From Phycisphaeraceae bacterium (GTDB lineage Bacteria; Planctomycetota; Phycisphaerae; Phycisphaerales; Phycisphaeraceae), in contig JAFIFY010000073.1 of NCBI GenBank assembly GCA_020831765.1, forward strand, positions 1-64,000: DNA of 64,000 nt. The letters are read 5' to 3'. Shown here piece after piece: positions 16,134 to 25,379 of this stretch (position 1 is its first letter; each line of letters opens with the position of its first letter). Position numbers and translations under genes: made by a program. The notes under the pieces are model-generated. The model worked only from the letters and a program-made list of their open reading frames with translations. It did not search any database and was not told the origin of the DNA.

Positions 16134-16748
16134 CTAAAGCACGCCCTTGGTGCTGGGAATGCCCGTGCCCGTGAGGGCGACCGCCTGTCTCAAGGCGCGG
16201 CCGAAGGCCTTGAAGATCGCCTCGACCATGTGATGATCGTTCCGTCCATAAGGCGCTTCGATGTGGATCGCCAGTTTTCCTTCGTGGGCCACGGCACGGA
16301 AGAATTCCTCGACGAGCTGCACCTCGAAGGTGCCGATTCTGGCTGATGCGCCGGAGAACTGGGCATGGAACCCGATCGCCGCGCGGCCGCTCAGGTCCAG
16401 GCTCACGCGCGCCAGCGCTTCATCCATCGGCACCGAGGCGAATCCATATCGCTCGATGCCTTTCTTGTCGCCAAGACACTGGGCCAGCGCTGAACCCAGC
16501 ACGATGCCGACATCCTCCACCGTGTGGTGATCATCAATGTGGTAATCGCCCTCGGCATCGATCTCCAGCAACATTCGCCCGTGGCGGGTGATGTGGTTGA
16601 GCATGTGATCAAAGAATCCCACTCCGGTGCTGATCGCCGGTTCATCGGCCGGCGGCTGGTCCAGATCGAGGGTCAGGGTGATGCAGGTTTCGCGGGTGTC
16701 GCGTTTGACCGTGCGTCGGCGGGAAGCAGTGGGGGATGGCTCGCTCAA
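16134..16748 (-). CDS. hisB: imidazoleglycerol-phosphate dehydratase
   Basis: 204 residues, the normal size for the single-function enzyme. It converts imidazoleglycerol phosphate to imidazoleacetol phosphate, the sixth step in histidine synthesis. The paired manganese-binding motifs are intact: FFDHMLNHITRHG and DDHHTVEDVGI in the first half, and the mirrored FDVQL-type and GRNDHHMVEAIFKAFGRAL segment in the second. The start overlaps the end of hisC by 4 bases (ATGA), so the two are translationally coupled and the product of HisB is passed to HisC. Confidence 0.97.
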   Translation of the reverse strand: MSEPSPTASRRRTVKRDTRETCITLTLDLDQPPADEPAISTGVGFFDHMLNHITRHGRMLLEIDAEGDYHIDDHHTVEDVGIVLGSALAQCLGDKKGIERYGFASVPMDEALARVSLDLSGRAAIGFHAQFSGASARIGTFEVQLVEEFFRAVAHEGKLAIHIEAPYGRNDHHMVEAIFKAFGRALRQAVALTGTGIPSTKGVL

Positions 16749-17848
16749 AGGGCGGTTCCTTTCCAGTCGCCGGCATCGAAGGCCGCCAGCAGGGCCTGGT
16801 TCTGTTCGGGCGTGCCGATTGTGATTCTGAGTTTATCCCGTAATCGATCCTCATCGAAATAGCGAACGAGGATATGGTCCTGCCGCAGTCGCTCGAGCAT
16901 CGCGCGTGCCGCGACTTCCGACGGCAGGCTCGCCAGGATGAAATTGCTCTGGCTTGGCTGCACCGGAATGCCGCGCGATTCCAGTTCCCGGCTGATGCGC
17001 TGACGTTCCTCGCGAACCTTCCGCCATGTTTCCCGGGCATACGGCTGATCGGCGAGGGCCGCGGCCGCGGCGCGCTGGGCGATAAAGTCAACGTTGTAGC
17101 TGTCGCGCGCCTTGTGCATGGCCGCGATCAATTCCACGCCGCCCAGCCCGTAGCCGAAACGCAAACCAGCCAGTCCGTAACCTTTGCTCAGCGACCGAAG
17201 GATCAGCACGTTCTCCAGGCCGCCGGGCCGCCGAATCAGATCCAGGGCATTGGAATCGGCGAAATCGACGTAGGCCTCGTCGATCAGCAGCACCCCCGGA
17301 AACCGCTCGGCCAGCAAGCGAAAGTCGCCGCTCGGCCGCATGCGTCCGGAAGGGGCGTGGGGATTGACGATCATCGCCAGACCAGCGCCGCTGTGTACCG
17401 CCTGGTCGATGAAATCGGTCGGCCACTCCAGCGATTCGGTCAGCGGAATCTCAAAGACCGGTGTGTCCTGAATCTCGGCCAGCACGCGGTAGAGGGCGTA
17501 GGTCGGCCGCGATACGACGATGCCGCGCGGCGAGCGGTTATCGGAACCGGCAGGCTCGCAGAACGTTGTAATCGCCAGGCGCAACAGTTCATCGCCGCCG
17601 TTGGTCGCGATCACCTGCCGGGGCTCGAGATCATGCGTCTCGGCGGCCAGAGCGCGAAAAGCCGGCGCATCGGCCGGCGGATACTTGCGAAGGGATTCGG
17701 GGTCCACCGCCCGGATCGCCTCGATCACTTTCGGTGAGGGAGGATAAGGATTTTCATTGGTATTAAGCTTGACCATCGCCGCGTCCACCGGCTGTTCGCC
17801 CGGAACGTAGGCGTTGAGATCGGTGATATTGCGGCGGGTCGGGATCAT
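16745..17848 (-). CDS. hisC: histidinol-phosphate aminotransferase
   Basis: 367 residues. It transfers an amino group from glutamate to imidazoleacetol phosphate, using pyridoxal phosphate. Fold-type I motifs are present: LNTNENPYPPSP at the N-terminus, NPHAPSG, the aspartate in LIDEAYVDF, and the pyridoxal-binding lysine in LRSLSKGYGLAGLRFGY. The order hisC then hisB in a tight pair is a common partial his operon. No other his gene lies in the window. No clear ribosome-binding site precedes ATG 17848. Confidence 0.96.
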   Translation of the reverse strand: MIPTRRNITDLNAYVPGEQPVDAAMVKLNTNENPYPPSPKVIEAIRAVDPESLRKYPPADAPAFRALAAETHDLEPRQVIATNGGDELLRLAITTFCEPAGSDNRSPRGIVVSRPTYALYRVLAEIQDTPVFEIPLTESLEWPTDFIDQAVHSGAGLAMIVNPHAPSGRMRPSGDFRLLAERFPGVLLIDEAYVDFADSNALDLIRRPGGLENVLILRSLSKGYGLAGLRFGYGLGGVELIAAMHKARDSYNVDFIAQRAAAAALADQPYARETWRKVREERQRISRELESRGIPVQPSQSNFILASLPSEVAARAMLERLRQDHILVRYFDEDRLRDKLRITIGTPEQNQALLAAFDAGDWKGTAL

Positions 17849-18041
17849 CGGTCGAAATATTGGGCGGGTCGAACGTTCGGCGCGTCAGGGCCAGGATCGA
17901 GTCCTGGCGGCCGAAGGTCGCTTCGGCTGGCGCGAATCACCCTTTCCGGGTGTCGGTGCCGATGATCTTATCGGGATCATTCGACGATATAAAATGGGAA
18001 TCTCATCCATCACACCGCTCGAGACGTACAATGCTTCAGCC

Positions 18042-19778
18042 ATGAGATCAAGGCGGAATCCAAAGTGGTGCATCAGCCTGATCGCGATCGCATTCCTTGC
18101 CATCGCATCAATGACCCCGCGCCCCGGCTTCACCGCCCCCGCCCCCGGAAGTAACCCCGCTCCTGGAAGTAGCCTCGGGGGTAACTACGCACTGGCAAGT
18201 CCCTTCCCCGGGTCCGGCATGGTCGCCATCTCGGGAGGTGCGGCGTCGCCTCGAACGATCGATGATGGGCAGCAGGCCACCTTCCGGGCGGCGGTCGCGC
18301 TTCTGGCTGAAGGTCTCCGGCCCGCTCGCGATGGAAGCCACATGGCCGTGATCCAGGCCTTGCGCCACCTGCGGGAACCGCAGCTCGAGCCGCTGATGGA
18401 ACACCTGGCCCAGTCGGCGGACCCGAATCTCCGGGTGCACGGCATCATGGGCCTGGCGGAGCTGAGCGAAGAGGGGGCCATCGATCTGGACCGCGTGCTG
18501 GCGTTCACCCGGCCGGAATGGCAGGTTGAGGTTCTGGGCGCGGCGATGGAATATGGCCTGCTCTCCGATGCCCAGGCATCGATCCTCATGACCATGCCCA
18601 ACGTCGATGATGGGGTCAAGGTGCTGGTGGCCGGCAGCCTCGCCCGTCACGGTGAAGTGGCCGAGCGTGAAGTCCTCAGACGGGCGGCACGAAGCGATCA
18701 CCTGTCCCGTGCCGCCGTGGCCGCGGTCATTCTCCTCCAGATTCAAGACCCCGATGCTCCGGCGATGATGGCGTCGATCGAGAGCCGTGTCGGCGGTCGC
18801 ATGCGCGAGATGATTCAGCAGTTGGCCCTTCGCACGGCGTACCGATTCCGGTTCGACCGGGTGGGTCCGTGGGCGTTGGGCCTGATCGAAGACCCCCAGG
18901 CCGGCATGCCCGTTCGCCTGGCGGCGTTGGAATTGGCCCTGGAGATCGAGCAGGAATCGGCCGGCGATGCCTGGCTGGAATTGTTCGGCCAGACGCCTGA
19001 CCTGGCCAACCAGATGCGCTTGGCCCTGATCGCGCTGCGAACGAGCTCTCGGGGTGATCCGCGGGTGTTCGAGAGGCTCTCGGCCATGGATGAGCCGATG
19101 CTCAGGAAGCTCGGGCGGGCGGGCCACGCGGTGGCCACGGGGGGCGACAGCCTGGCGCCGCTGATCGAACTGGTCGAATCCCGACATCCCCCCTCAATAC
19201 TCTGGATTCAGAAATACGCGGTTGAAGAGGCAAGACCCGAGTTGGGCTTCGCGCTTCTGACGCGCATCATCGAAATGGCCCGCTCGCCGCGCGATGAAGC
19301 CGTGATCGAGCCGGGCCGGGCCATGCGTGTGGACCAGGCCGTCACGGCGGTGGAGTTGCTTCTGATTTGCGATGATGATTCGGCGGTGCGTTACCTTGCC
19401 GATCTGCTCAGGGTTCCGGATCAGGATACGACGCTGGTGGAAGTTGTTCTCGGTGGATTGGTGCGAAGCGGGCGTCAGCGAGCCGCGGAGGTCGTCGAGG
19501 GTTTGGACCCGTGGGATCAATCCACGCTCGATGAGCTGACCGCGATGGTTCGGGGACGCCGGGAGGCGGGCCTGTCAACTGATGACCTTGAGCATCTGGA
19601 CAACGTGATCCGGGGTTCGCGAATCACGCAGAGAACCCTTAGGATTCAGGCGGCCTGCATCTGGCTCAAGCACCAGGGACAACTCCCCGAAGCCTTGGAT
19701 CGGATCAAGACCCACTCACCGGCGTCCATGGAAGGCAGGGATATGCGGGCTAAACGAGTGGGCCGGGCCGGACCCTGA
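18042..19778 (+). CDS. secreted HEAT-repeat-like protein with a repeat-derived insert
   Basis: 578 residues from ATG 18042; the longer open frame before it overlaps hisC and looks non-coding. A signal peptide (WCISLIAIAFLAIAS) is followed at residues 31-45 by a Pro/Gly/Ser stretch (TAPAPGSNPAPGSS) encoded by the G-rich repeat described below. The rest is a long series of helix pairs of the HEAT or ARM kind, for example QALRHLREPQLEPLMEHLAQ and HGIMGLAELSEEGAIDLD. Such proteins bind other proteins in the periplasm or at the surface; the partner is unknown. A possible -10 box TATAAA lies at 17988-17993. The DegT gene starts 2 bases after the stop, so the two are probably one transcript. Confidence 0.8.
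   Translation: MRSRRNPKWCISLIAIAFLAIASMTPRPGFTAPAPGSNPAPGSSLGGNYALASPFPGSGMVAISGGAASPRTIDDGQQATFRAAVALLAEGLRPARDGSHMAVIQALRHLREPQLEPLMEHLAQSADPNLRVHGIMGLAELSEEGAIDLDRVLAFTRPEWQVEVLGAAMEYGLLSDAQASILMTMPNVDDGVKVLVAGSLARHGEVAEREVLRRAARSDHLSRAAVAAVILLQIQDPDAPAMMASIESRVGGRMREMIQQLALRTAYRFRFDRVGPWALGLIEDPQAGMPVRLAALELALEIEQESAGDAWLELFGQTPDLANQMRLALIALRTSSRGDPRVFERLSAMDEPMLRKLGRAGHAVATGGDSLAPLIELVESRHPPSILWIQKYAVEEARPELGFALLTRIIEMARSPRDEAVIEPGRAMRVDQAVTAVELLLICDDDSAVRYLADLLRVPDQDTTLVEVVLGGLVRSGRQRAAEVVEGLDPWDQSTLDELTAMVRGRREAGLSTDDLEHLDNVIRGSRITQRTLRIQAACIWLKHQGQLPEALDRIKTHSPASMEGRDMRAKRVGRAGP
18132..18184 (-). repeat. G-rich short repeat, copy A (inside a coding region)
   Basis: On the minus strand this reads as units of the TTCCGGGGG type. 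The 22 bases 18132-18153 are the exact reverse complement of 57243-57264 inside imuA, and the 23 bases 18138-18160 match 28357-28379. The copy is read in frame in the HEAT-protein gene. Confidence 0.8.
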
Positions 19779-19780
19779 AC

Positions 19781-20965
19781 ATGAAAAGCATCATCCCTCT
19801 GAGTAAGCCCAGCATCACCAAGGCGGAGATCGATGCGGTGGTGGAAACCCTGGTCTCCGACCGCCTGAGCATGGGCCCCCGTCAGGCCCGTTTCGAAGAG
19901 ATGCTTGCCGACCTGACCCGTCGCCGCCACGGCATCGCCGTCAGCAGCGGCACCGCGGGTCTCCACCTGGTTCTGGCGGCGCTGGGCATCGGGCCGGGCG
20001 ATGAGGTCATCACCACCCCGTTCTCCTTCATCGCATCCTCGAACGCCATTCTCTTTGTCGGGGCCAAGCCGGTGTTTGTCGATATCGATCCGGGAAGCCT
20101 CAACCTCGACCCGAAGCGCATCGAGAAGGCCATCACCCCCCGAACCCGGGCCATCATCGCCGTCGAAGTGTTCGGCAACCCCACGCACATGGAGGCGATC
20201 GAGAAGGTCGCCCAGGCGCACGAGATCGTGCTCATCGAGGATGCCTGCGAAGGCCTGGGCGGTATGGCCGATGATCGGCCGATCGGCAATTTCGGCCGCG
20301 CCTCGGTCTTCGGCTTCTATCCCAACAAGCAGATCACCACCGGCGAGGGCGGCATGATCGTCACCGATGATGACCGCATCGCCGAGCTGTGCCGGTCCAT
20401 GCGCAACCAGGGGCGCTCGGTGAACCCGGCGGAACTGGCCGGCCCCGATCCCACCAATGCGGCGCGGTATGGAACATGGCTGGGCCATGAGCGGCTGGGC
20501 TACAACTATCGCCTCAATGAGATGGCCTGCGCCCTGGGCATCGCGCAGATGGAGCGGCTGGATGAACTGCTTGAGGCGCGTCGCGAACTGGCGATGCGAT
20601 ACATCCGAAGGCTCATGGAGTTTGATGAACTGATCCTGCCGGATATGCCATCAGCGCAGAACGCGAGCTGGTTCGTCTTTGTCGTCCGCCTGACCGATCT
20701 CTTCGGCCTGGTGGAACGTGATCGGATCATCCAGGGCTTGCGCCGACACGATATCGGCGCGGCCAACTACTTCCCCTGCATCCACCTTCAGCCGTTCTAC
20801 CGCGAGCAATTCGGCTTCAAGCCCGGCGATTTTCCGATCGCCGAGCACATCAGCAACCGCACCATCGCCTTGCCGTTCTTCGGTGAGCTGGATGAGACGG
20901 CCGTGGAACTGGTCGTCCAGACGCTCAAGGTCATGCTTCAACGCGAGCAACTGCTCAAGCGATAG
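19781..20965 (+). CDS. DegT/DnrJ/EryC1/StrS-family aminotransferase
   Basis: 394 residues. It is a pyridoxal-phosphate enzyme of the sugar aminotransferase family, which adds an amino group to nucleotide-linked keto-sugars for surface polysaccharides or lipid A. Visible motifs: SSGTAGLHLVLAALGIGPGDEVI, VDIDPGSLNLD, EDACEGLGG and the lysine in FYPNKQITTGEGGMIVTDD that binds the cofactor. The C-terminus carries GAANYFPCIHLQPFYRE, which is typical. Members of this type resemble perosamine synthase or ArnB, but the substrate cannot be told from the sequence. It begins 2 bases after the HEAT-repeat gene. Confidence 0.92.
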   Translation: MKSIIPLSKPSITKAEIDAVVETLVSDRLSMGPRQARFEEMLADLTRRRHGIAVSSGTAGLHLVLAALGIGPGDEVITTPFSFIASSNAILFVGAKPVFVDIDPGSLNLDPKRIEKAITPRTRAIIAVEVFGNPTHMEAIEKVAQAHEIVLIEDACEGLGGMADDRPIGNFGRASVFGFYPNKQITTGEGGMIVTDDDRIAELCRSMRNQGRSVNPAELAGPDPTNAARYGTWLGHERLGYNYRLNEMACALGIAQMERLDELLEARRELAMRYIRRLMEFDELILPDMPSAQNASWFVFVVRLTDLFGLVERDRIIQGLRRHDIGAANYFPCIHLQPFYREQFGFKPGDFPIAEHISNRTIALPFFGELDETAVELVVQTLKVMLQREQLLKR

Positions 20966-21112
20966 CCACCATCTCGGGCTGAATCGAAACCCGCGGCCGC
21001 GCTATCGGGGCAGAGGGGTTATCGCACGGGGACAATCGGGCATTGCGCATCAGGCCGTGCTCACCCGGCTGGATCGGCAATACTGTCCGGAACCTCGGCG
21101 TCGGATCGTTAA

Positions 21113-21135
21113 CGCAAATCTAACATTTGCGCTTT
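21113..21135 (+). terminator. probable intrinsic terminator after the DegT gene
   Basis: Stem CGCAAAT (21113-21119) and ATTTGCG (21125-21131) with a 5-base loop, followed by CTTTT. The stem is short and AT-rich, but position and tail fit a terminator about 150 bases after the stop. Confidence 0.5.
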
Positions 21136-21281
21136 TGCGTTCGGTTTCGCATGATAGGGCTGATGAATCAGCCGTCAGCCAACTCACGACAGGGTCGCCG
21201 CCGCCGGCAGCGGCTTGACCGCAAGCACGTGCTCGGCCTGCCGCAGTTGCGGCTCATCTGCGAAATGCACTTGAGCCTTCG

Positions 21282-21728
21282 GTGAAACCTGACGACATCG
21301 ACCAGGCGCGGCCGCAAGGCCCCTCTGAACGAGATGCCATCACCAGGCAGCGCGTCCACCAATCTTTCTTCCGGCAGGCAATCGTCAGCAGTTACAACGC
21401 GACCTGCTGCATCACGGGCATCACGGTGAGCGAATGCCTCATTGCCAGTCACATTGTTCCCTGGAGCGTCAACGAGCGGTTGCGGGCTGATCCGACCAAC
21501 GGCCTATGCCTCAGTGCAACGTTTGATCGCCTGTTCGATGCCGGGCTTATGACCGTCACCAATGACTTGACTGTCCGTTTCGCTGATCGGCTCCTTCGCG
21601 ACACGGGGCCATCAATCCGACAACTGATCGTCGTTTATGAAGGGCAGCCAATCCAGCGACCGACACGTTTCCTGCCGTCCAACGACTGTCTCAATTGGCA
21701 TCACAAGCACGTTTTCGAGAAACAGTGA
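21282..21728 (+). pseudogene. HNH endonuclease, N-terminally truncated
   Basis: 148 residues from GTG 21282. The C-terminal HNH domain is present (CCITGITVSECLIASHIVPW, then ADPTNGLCLSATFDRLFDAGL), of the HNH_2 type found in stand-alone restriction-like nucleases. Family members normally carry about 150 further residues before this domain. Here an in-frame TGA lies about 65 bases upstream and the preceding DNA gives no such domain, so the gene looks like the surviving 3' part of a nuclease. It may be inactive, or a small free HNH protein. A conserved small gene follows after 18 bases. Confidence 0.65.
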
Positions 21729-21746
21729 TTTGGAGATCGTATACCC

Positions 21747-21995
21747 ATGCCCGACCAAGAGAATCTTGTCCTGCTTGTCGACGAGTACCGTTCGTTCGTC
21801 CACGAATCCGTGATTGACAAGGGCGTGCCTGACTGGGATGCGCTGGCCGCTCGACTGAGCGCTGACGGAGAATGGACGCTCGATGGCGCCCAACATCTGA
21901 TCGGACTCGTTCAGGCGTACGGATCATTCGTACTCCGGAATGCCGCATCGCTTGCGATCGCCGCCGGGATCGAAGACGGCGCCGTGGGCCTGTAG
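21747..21995 (+). CDS. small conserved hypothetical protein
   Basis: 82 residues, acidic, helical, with a regular pattern (LLVDEYRSFVHESVIDKG, LSADGEWTLDGAQHLIGLVQAYGSFVLRNAASLAIAAGIEDG). It reads like an intact gene, preceded by GGAG 12 bases before ATG, and I believe short proteins of this pattern recur in planctomycetes. No function is known to me. It sits between two nuclease remnants, so it may be a bystander or part of a former defence locus. Confidence 0.6.
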   Translation: MPDQENLVLLVDEYRSFVHESVIDKGVPDWDALAARLSADGEWTLDGAQHLIGLVQAYGSFVLRNAASLAIAAGIEDGAVGL

Positions 21996-22107
21996 CGAGG
22001 TTGGCGTGGAAGACGGCGTGGTGAAGGCGATCGTGCCCGTGACCGGCGGGGCAAGCGGGCGCTGCGTCGGCGGGGCTGGGAGGTTCTTGGGGGTCTGGGC
22101 GTGTCAA

Positions 22108-22530
22108 TCACGCAATGTGAAAAGCCTCCAAGATCGTCTTCGGCGATTCCTGGGGTGACGACGGAGGCCGATGCTCCCTCGCGTGGCTGGATCGAGACAT
22201 CGGCCGTGTACCGCGGCACGCTGGGAAGCCTGTGCAACCCCAGAATGATTGACCCGGGTTTTTACCGCGTCTGGCGGTGCGCTTCGCCATTGGTTTGCCG
22301 CACTTCGGACATTCGGGCGCGGCGGCGATCGGTTCCGGTTCGACGGTCTTGGCTTTCGATGCCGGCTGCGATCGGGTACGGCCTGTTCGCTGCACGCCCG
22401 AGATCATGCGCTCGAGCATCTGGCCATCGATGAGCTCGATGCCGTTCTGAGATGCGAAGCGTCCGGCATCATCCGTGAAGCGGCCACTGGTACGGATTGC
22501 CTTCAAGTTCGGCGGGCGGCCTTGCTCGCC
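22108..22530 (-). pseudogene. remnant of an Mrr-type restriction endonuclease with zinc ribbon
   Basis: The readable part holds the end of a restriction-endonuclease-like domain (TSGRFTDDAGRFASQNG then IELIDGQML, the usual close of the Mrr_cat fold) and a topoisomerase-type zinc ribbon (CPKCGKPMAKRTARRG, FWGCTGFPACRGT). The N-terminal part carrying the catalytic Asp/Glu-x-Lys core is missing: upstream sequence runs straight into the TAA of the ankyrin gene, in the same frame. The ATG at 22506 gives a 132-residue product that could not cut DNA. It is a fragment left after a deletion or rearrangement. Confidence 0.7.
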
Positions 22531-25023
22531 TTACTCCCTTGCGCCTTTTTCTTCAAGCAGGCGGATCAGTTCAGGGTTACCGACCTGGCGGGCGACCTGG
22601 AGGGGGGATTGGTCGGCTCGGTTTTTCCTGTTGGGGTTGGCGCCCATGTCCAGGAGCAGGCGGGTGATGGCGGGTTGGTTTCGTGATACGGCGATGAGAA
22701 GCGGGGTTGCGCCGGTGTCGCTTTCGTGATTGAGGTCGGCGCCGACTTCGGCCAGGATTTTGACGATCTCTTCGTGGCCTCGGTCGGCGGCGACCATGAT
22801 GGGGGTGAGCTTGGTGTTGTTCTGGACATCGACGAATGAGCGGGCGCGGATCAGGCGTCGGACGGCATTGATGTGTCCGCCGGCGGCGGCGATGAAGAGG
22901 GCTGATTCCCCGGTGACGGTGGTGCGATCGACGCGTGCCCGTCGTTCGAGGAGGAAGTTGAGGATTTGCTCATCGCCCCGGTCGGCGGCGGCCATGAGGG
23001 GGGTCAGGCCATCGATGCCCGGTTCATCGATCGCCGCGCCGGCTTCGGCGATCATGCGGACCATTTCGATGGGACCGAACCGGATCGCCTCGGTCAGGAG
23101 GCCTCGCCGACGGTTGTTGACCGCATCGGCCTTGTGCCCGGCCTCGAGCAGCATCTGTACCGTCCGGGTATCGCCGGAACTGACGGCATGGAACAGGGCG
23201 GTATTGCCGTCGAGATCGGACTGGTCCGGCCGGGGCGGTGGCGATTGACCGAGCAACAGGCGGACGACATCGTTGTGACCGCCGCGCGCGGCGTGCATGA
23301 GGGGCGTTACGCCGATGTCATCCGGTTCATGGATGTCGGCATTGCGTTCAAGCAGCAGACGGACGACGTCGGTATGCCCGGCCTGCGCGGCGACGCTCAG
23401 CGCCGAAGCGCCCTGGCGTGCGCGATCTTCGACATTGGCACCGGCTTCGAGCAGGCGACGGACAATGGCGACATTGCCCGATTGCGCCGCCGGAAGCAAC
23501 GGCGTCACGCGGTCATTATCACGGCGATCGACCCGTGCGCCTTTTTCCAGCAATAGCCGCACCGTCCGCTCATCACCACTGCGCGCGGCAAAGTGCAGGG
23601 GTGTGGTTCCATTGCGTGAGACGTGGTCGGCCGCGGCGCCGGCTTCGAGCAGACGCTCGACGGTGGCCGCCTGGCCGGTGAGCGCGGCCAGCATCAGCGG
23701 TGTCACGCCGGCCTCGTTGGCGACATCCGGCGATGCGCCATGCCGCAGCAGCAGCGCGGCCAGTTCCGGGCGGCCGGACGCGGCGGCGAGCAGGGCGGTG
23801 GTGCCGTCGGTTCGGCGGTGTCCGACCTCGGCCCCGGCCTCCAGCAGCGCCCGAAGCACCTCGGCATGGCCGGCCTCGGCGGCGCGGATCAGGGCGTGAT
23901 GGCCCAGCGGGCTCTGGTGATTCACATTGGCGCCCAGCGCCAGCAGGCGCGAAACGATGGCCGCATCGCCATGTCGAGCCGCCATCAGCAGCGGCGTGAT
24001 TCCGAAGTGGTCCGCCCGGTTGACCGTCTGGCGGGTCGGGTTCTCCCACCAGATGGAAGGCTCGGCTTCATCCACCCATGCGCGCCGGCCCGGACCATCA
24101 AGCGTCCAGGTGATCCGGCTCAAGGGCACCTGCCCGATCAGACCGGTCATCTCCCGCTCCTGGCCGGGTTCAGGCCCGCGGGGCGGATCGCGCAGCTCGA
24201 ATCGAACCTGCAAGTCGGCGAATGGCCTGCCCAGCACCGTCACCCTCGAAACGTTGCCGACCATGAGCCAGACATTGACCTGATCCCTTGACGGGCCAAG
24301 ACGACGAAGCGAATCCTCGCGGAACGATTCCGGAGCACGGGCATGCCAGAACTCGGGCACGCGCATCGATTCGTTCCGCGAGGTTTCGATACGCAGACGC
24401 AGTTGTCGATCGGTGCCCGCGAACCGGCCACGGATATACACGCCGCTGTCGTCGATTTCGACTTCCTCGGCGTTATCGGGAGCATTGATGTGGGCCGGAT
24501 CGTGCAGCACCACCCGGCGCGCGGCGAAGTCGAACGTCGTTGTCAGTTGCCCGAGAATGTCCATGCCCAGGATGCCATCAATGGCCACCCCGGTTGATTC
24601 AGCGAAGTGGGAAAGGTCCGTGGCGAGGATGAAGCGAGGGGTCATGTCGACCGACCCGATCGAGAGCTTCTCGACCCCCCGGCTCTGCACGCGCGATTGC
24701 CTTCCGCCCACCACCGCGTGGCCCTGGCCGAGTACGGGCAGGTCCATTCGAATCGCGGTCGGGGCGTTGACCATGGTGAACCGCGTCGCGGTATCGACCA
24801 GAAAATGGCCGGCATCGCGTCCGTTGATGCTGACCGGCACGAGCAGGACCACATCGCCGGTCCGGGCTTCGACCGCCACGCGGCGCTGTCCATCGGGGAA
24901 GCGCACCGTCGTTGAGGCGTGTGCCAGGTTTGGCAGGCAGGCGGCCAGAACCATCGCCACGGCAAGCAGATGGGCGAAGACGCCCCTGGGGCTGAACGTT
25001 GCGGGCCTGGTCAGTTCCATCAT
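22531..25023 (-). CDS. secreted aspartyl-protease-like and ankyrin-repeat fusion protein
   Basis: 830 residues. The start (ATG 25023 or 25020) has AGGAGA 5-8 bases before it. Residues 1-36 form a signal peptide. Residues about 55-180 match the bacterial retropepsin-like aspartyl protease domain: HFLVDTATRFTMV (Asp-Thr-Ala in place of the usual Asp-Thr-Gly) and the flap-end motif GILGMDILGQLTT. Residues about 340-825 hold 15 ankyrin repeats of 33 residues (GTTPLHFAARSGDERTVRLLLEKGA is a model unit, here split by its family pattern). Ankyrins bind proteins; the domain order suggests a periplasmic or surface protease targeted by the ankyrin tail (inference). The Ala in the active-site triplet may lower activity. 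Confidence 0.85.
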   Translation of the reverse strand: MMELTRPATFSPRGVFAHLLAVAMVLAACLPNLAHASTTVRFPDGQRRVAVEARTGDVVLLVPVSINGRDAGHFLVDTATRFTMVNAPTAIRMDLPVLGQGHAVVGGRQSRVQSRGVEKLSIGSVDMTPRFILATDLSHFAESTGVAIDGILGMDILGQLTTTFDFAARRVVLHDPAHINAPDNAEEVEIDDSGVYIRGRFAGTDRQLRLRIETSRNESMRVPEFWHARAPESFREDSLRRLGPSRDQVNVWLMVGNVSRVTVLGRPFADLQVRFELRDPPRGPEPGQEREMTGLIGQVPLSRITWTLDGPGRRAWVDEAEPSIWWENPTRQTVNRADHFGITPLLMAARHGDAAIVSRLLALGANVNHQSPLGHHALIRAAEAGHAEVLRALLEAGAEVGHRRTDGTTALLAAASGRPELAALLLRHGASPDVANEAGVTPLMLAALTGQAATVERLLEAGAAADHVSRNGTTPLHFAARSGDERTVRLLLEKGARVDRRDNDRVTPLLPAAQSGNVAIVRRLLEAGANVEDRARQGASALSVAAQAGHTDVVRLLLERNADIHEPDDIGVTPLMHAARGGHNDVVRLLLGQSPPPRPDQSDLDGNTALFHAVSSGDTRTVQMLLEAGHKADAVNNRRRGLLTEAIRFGPIEMVRMIAEAGAAIDEPGIDGLTPLMAAADRGDEQILNFLLERRARVDRTTVTGESALFIAAAGGHINAVRRLIRARSFVDVQNNTKLTPIMVAADRGHEEIVKILAEVGADLNHESDTGATPLLIAVSRNQPAITRLLLDMGANPNRKNRADQSPLQVARQVGNPELIRLLEEKGARE

Positions 25024-25379
25024 TCAAGTCTCCTGGGTATCGAAGCGCCCTGGTTCCCGGTTTCCGGGGGCGAACCCTTCGAGTGATCCACGGGGGAAGT
25101 TTTACATTGAGCCGGTCCGCGCGGCGGTTGAATGGCAATCGGGGCACGGGTGGGGCCGATCCGCGATTGTACCCTTAACCCGTGGCGATTCGGAGCATTG
25201 CACGGCTGCCGGGGTTGCAGTCGTGCCCGGGGGATCGGCCGGCGATGGAGGCGGGGCGGCCGAAGGCCGACTGGGCGGGGGCTGAATGTGCTACGATGGG
25301 CCGCGTGTGGATGCATGAATCGTATCGTTCTGCCGGATCGCGATCGCATGAGACTTCTTAAACCGCTCACGGATGGGCC
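25024..25379. other. divergent promoter region
   Basis: The 356 bases between the ankyrin gene (minus strand) and the topoisomerase gene (plus strand) should hold both promoters; none is clear enough to mark. A single TTTCCGGGGGCG at 25066-25077 resembles one unit of the G-rich repeat family. Confidence 0.35.
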
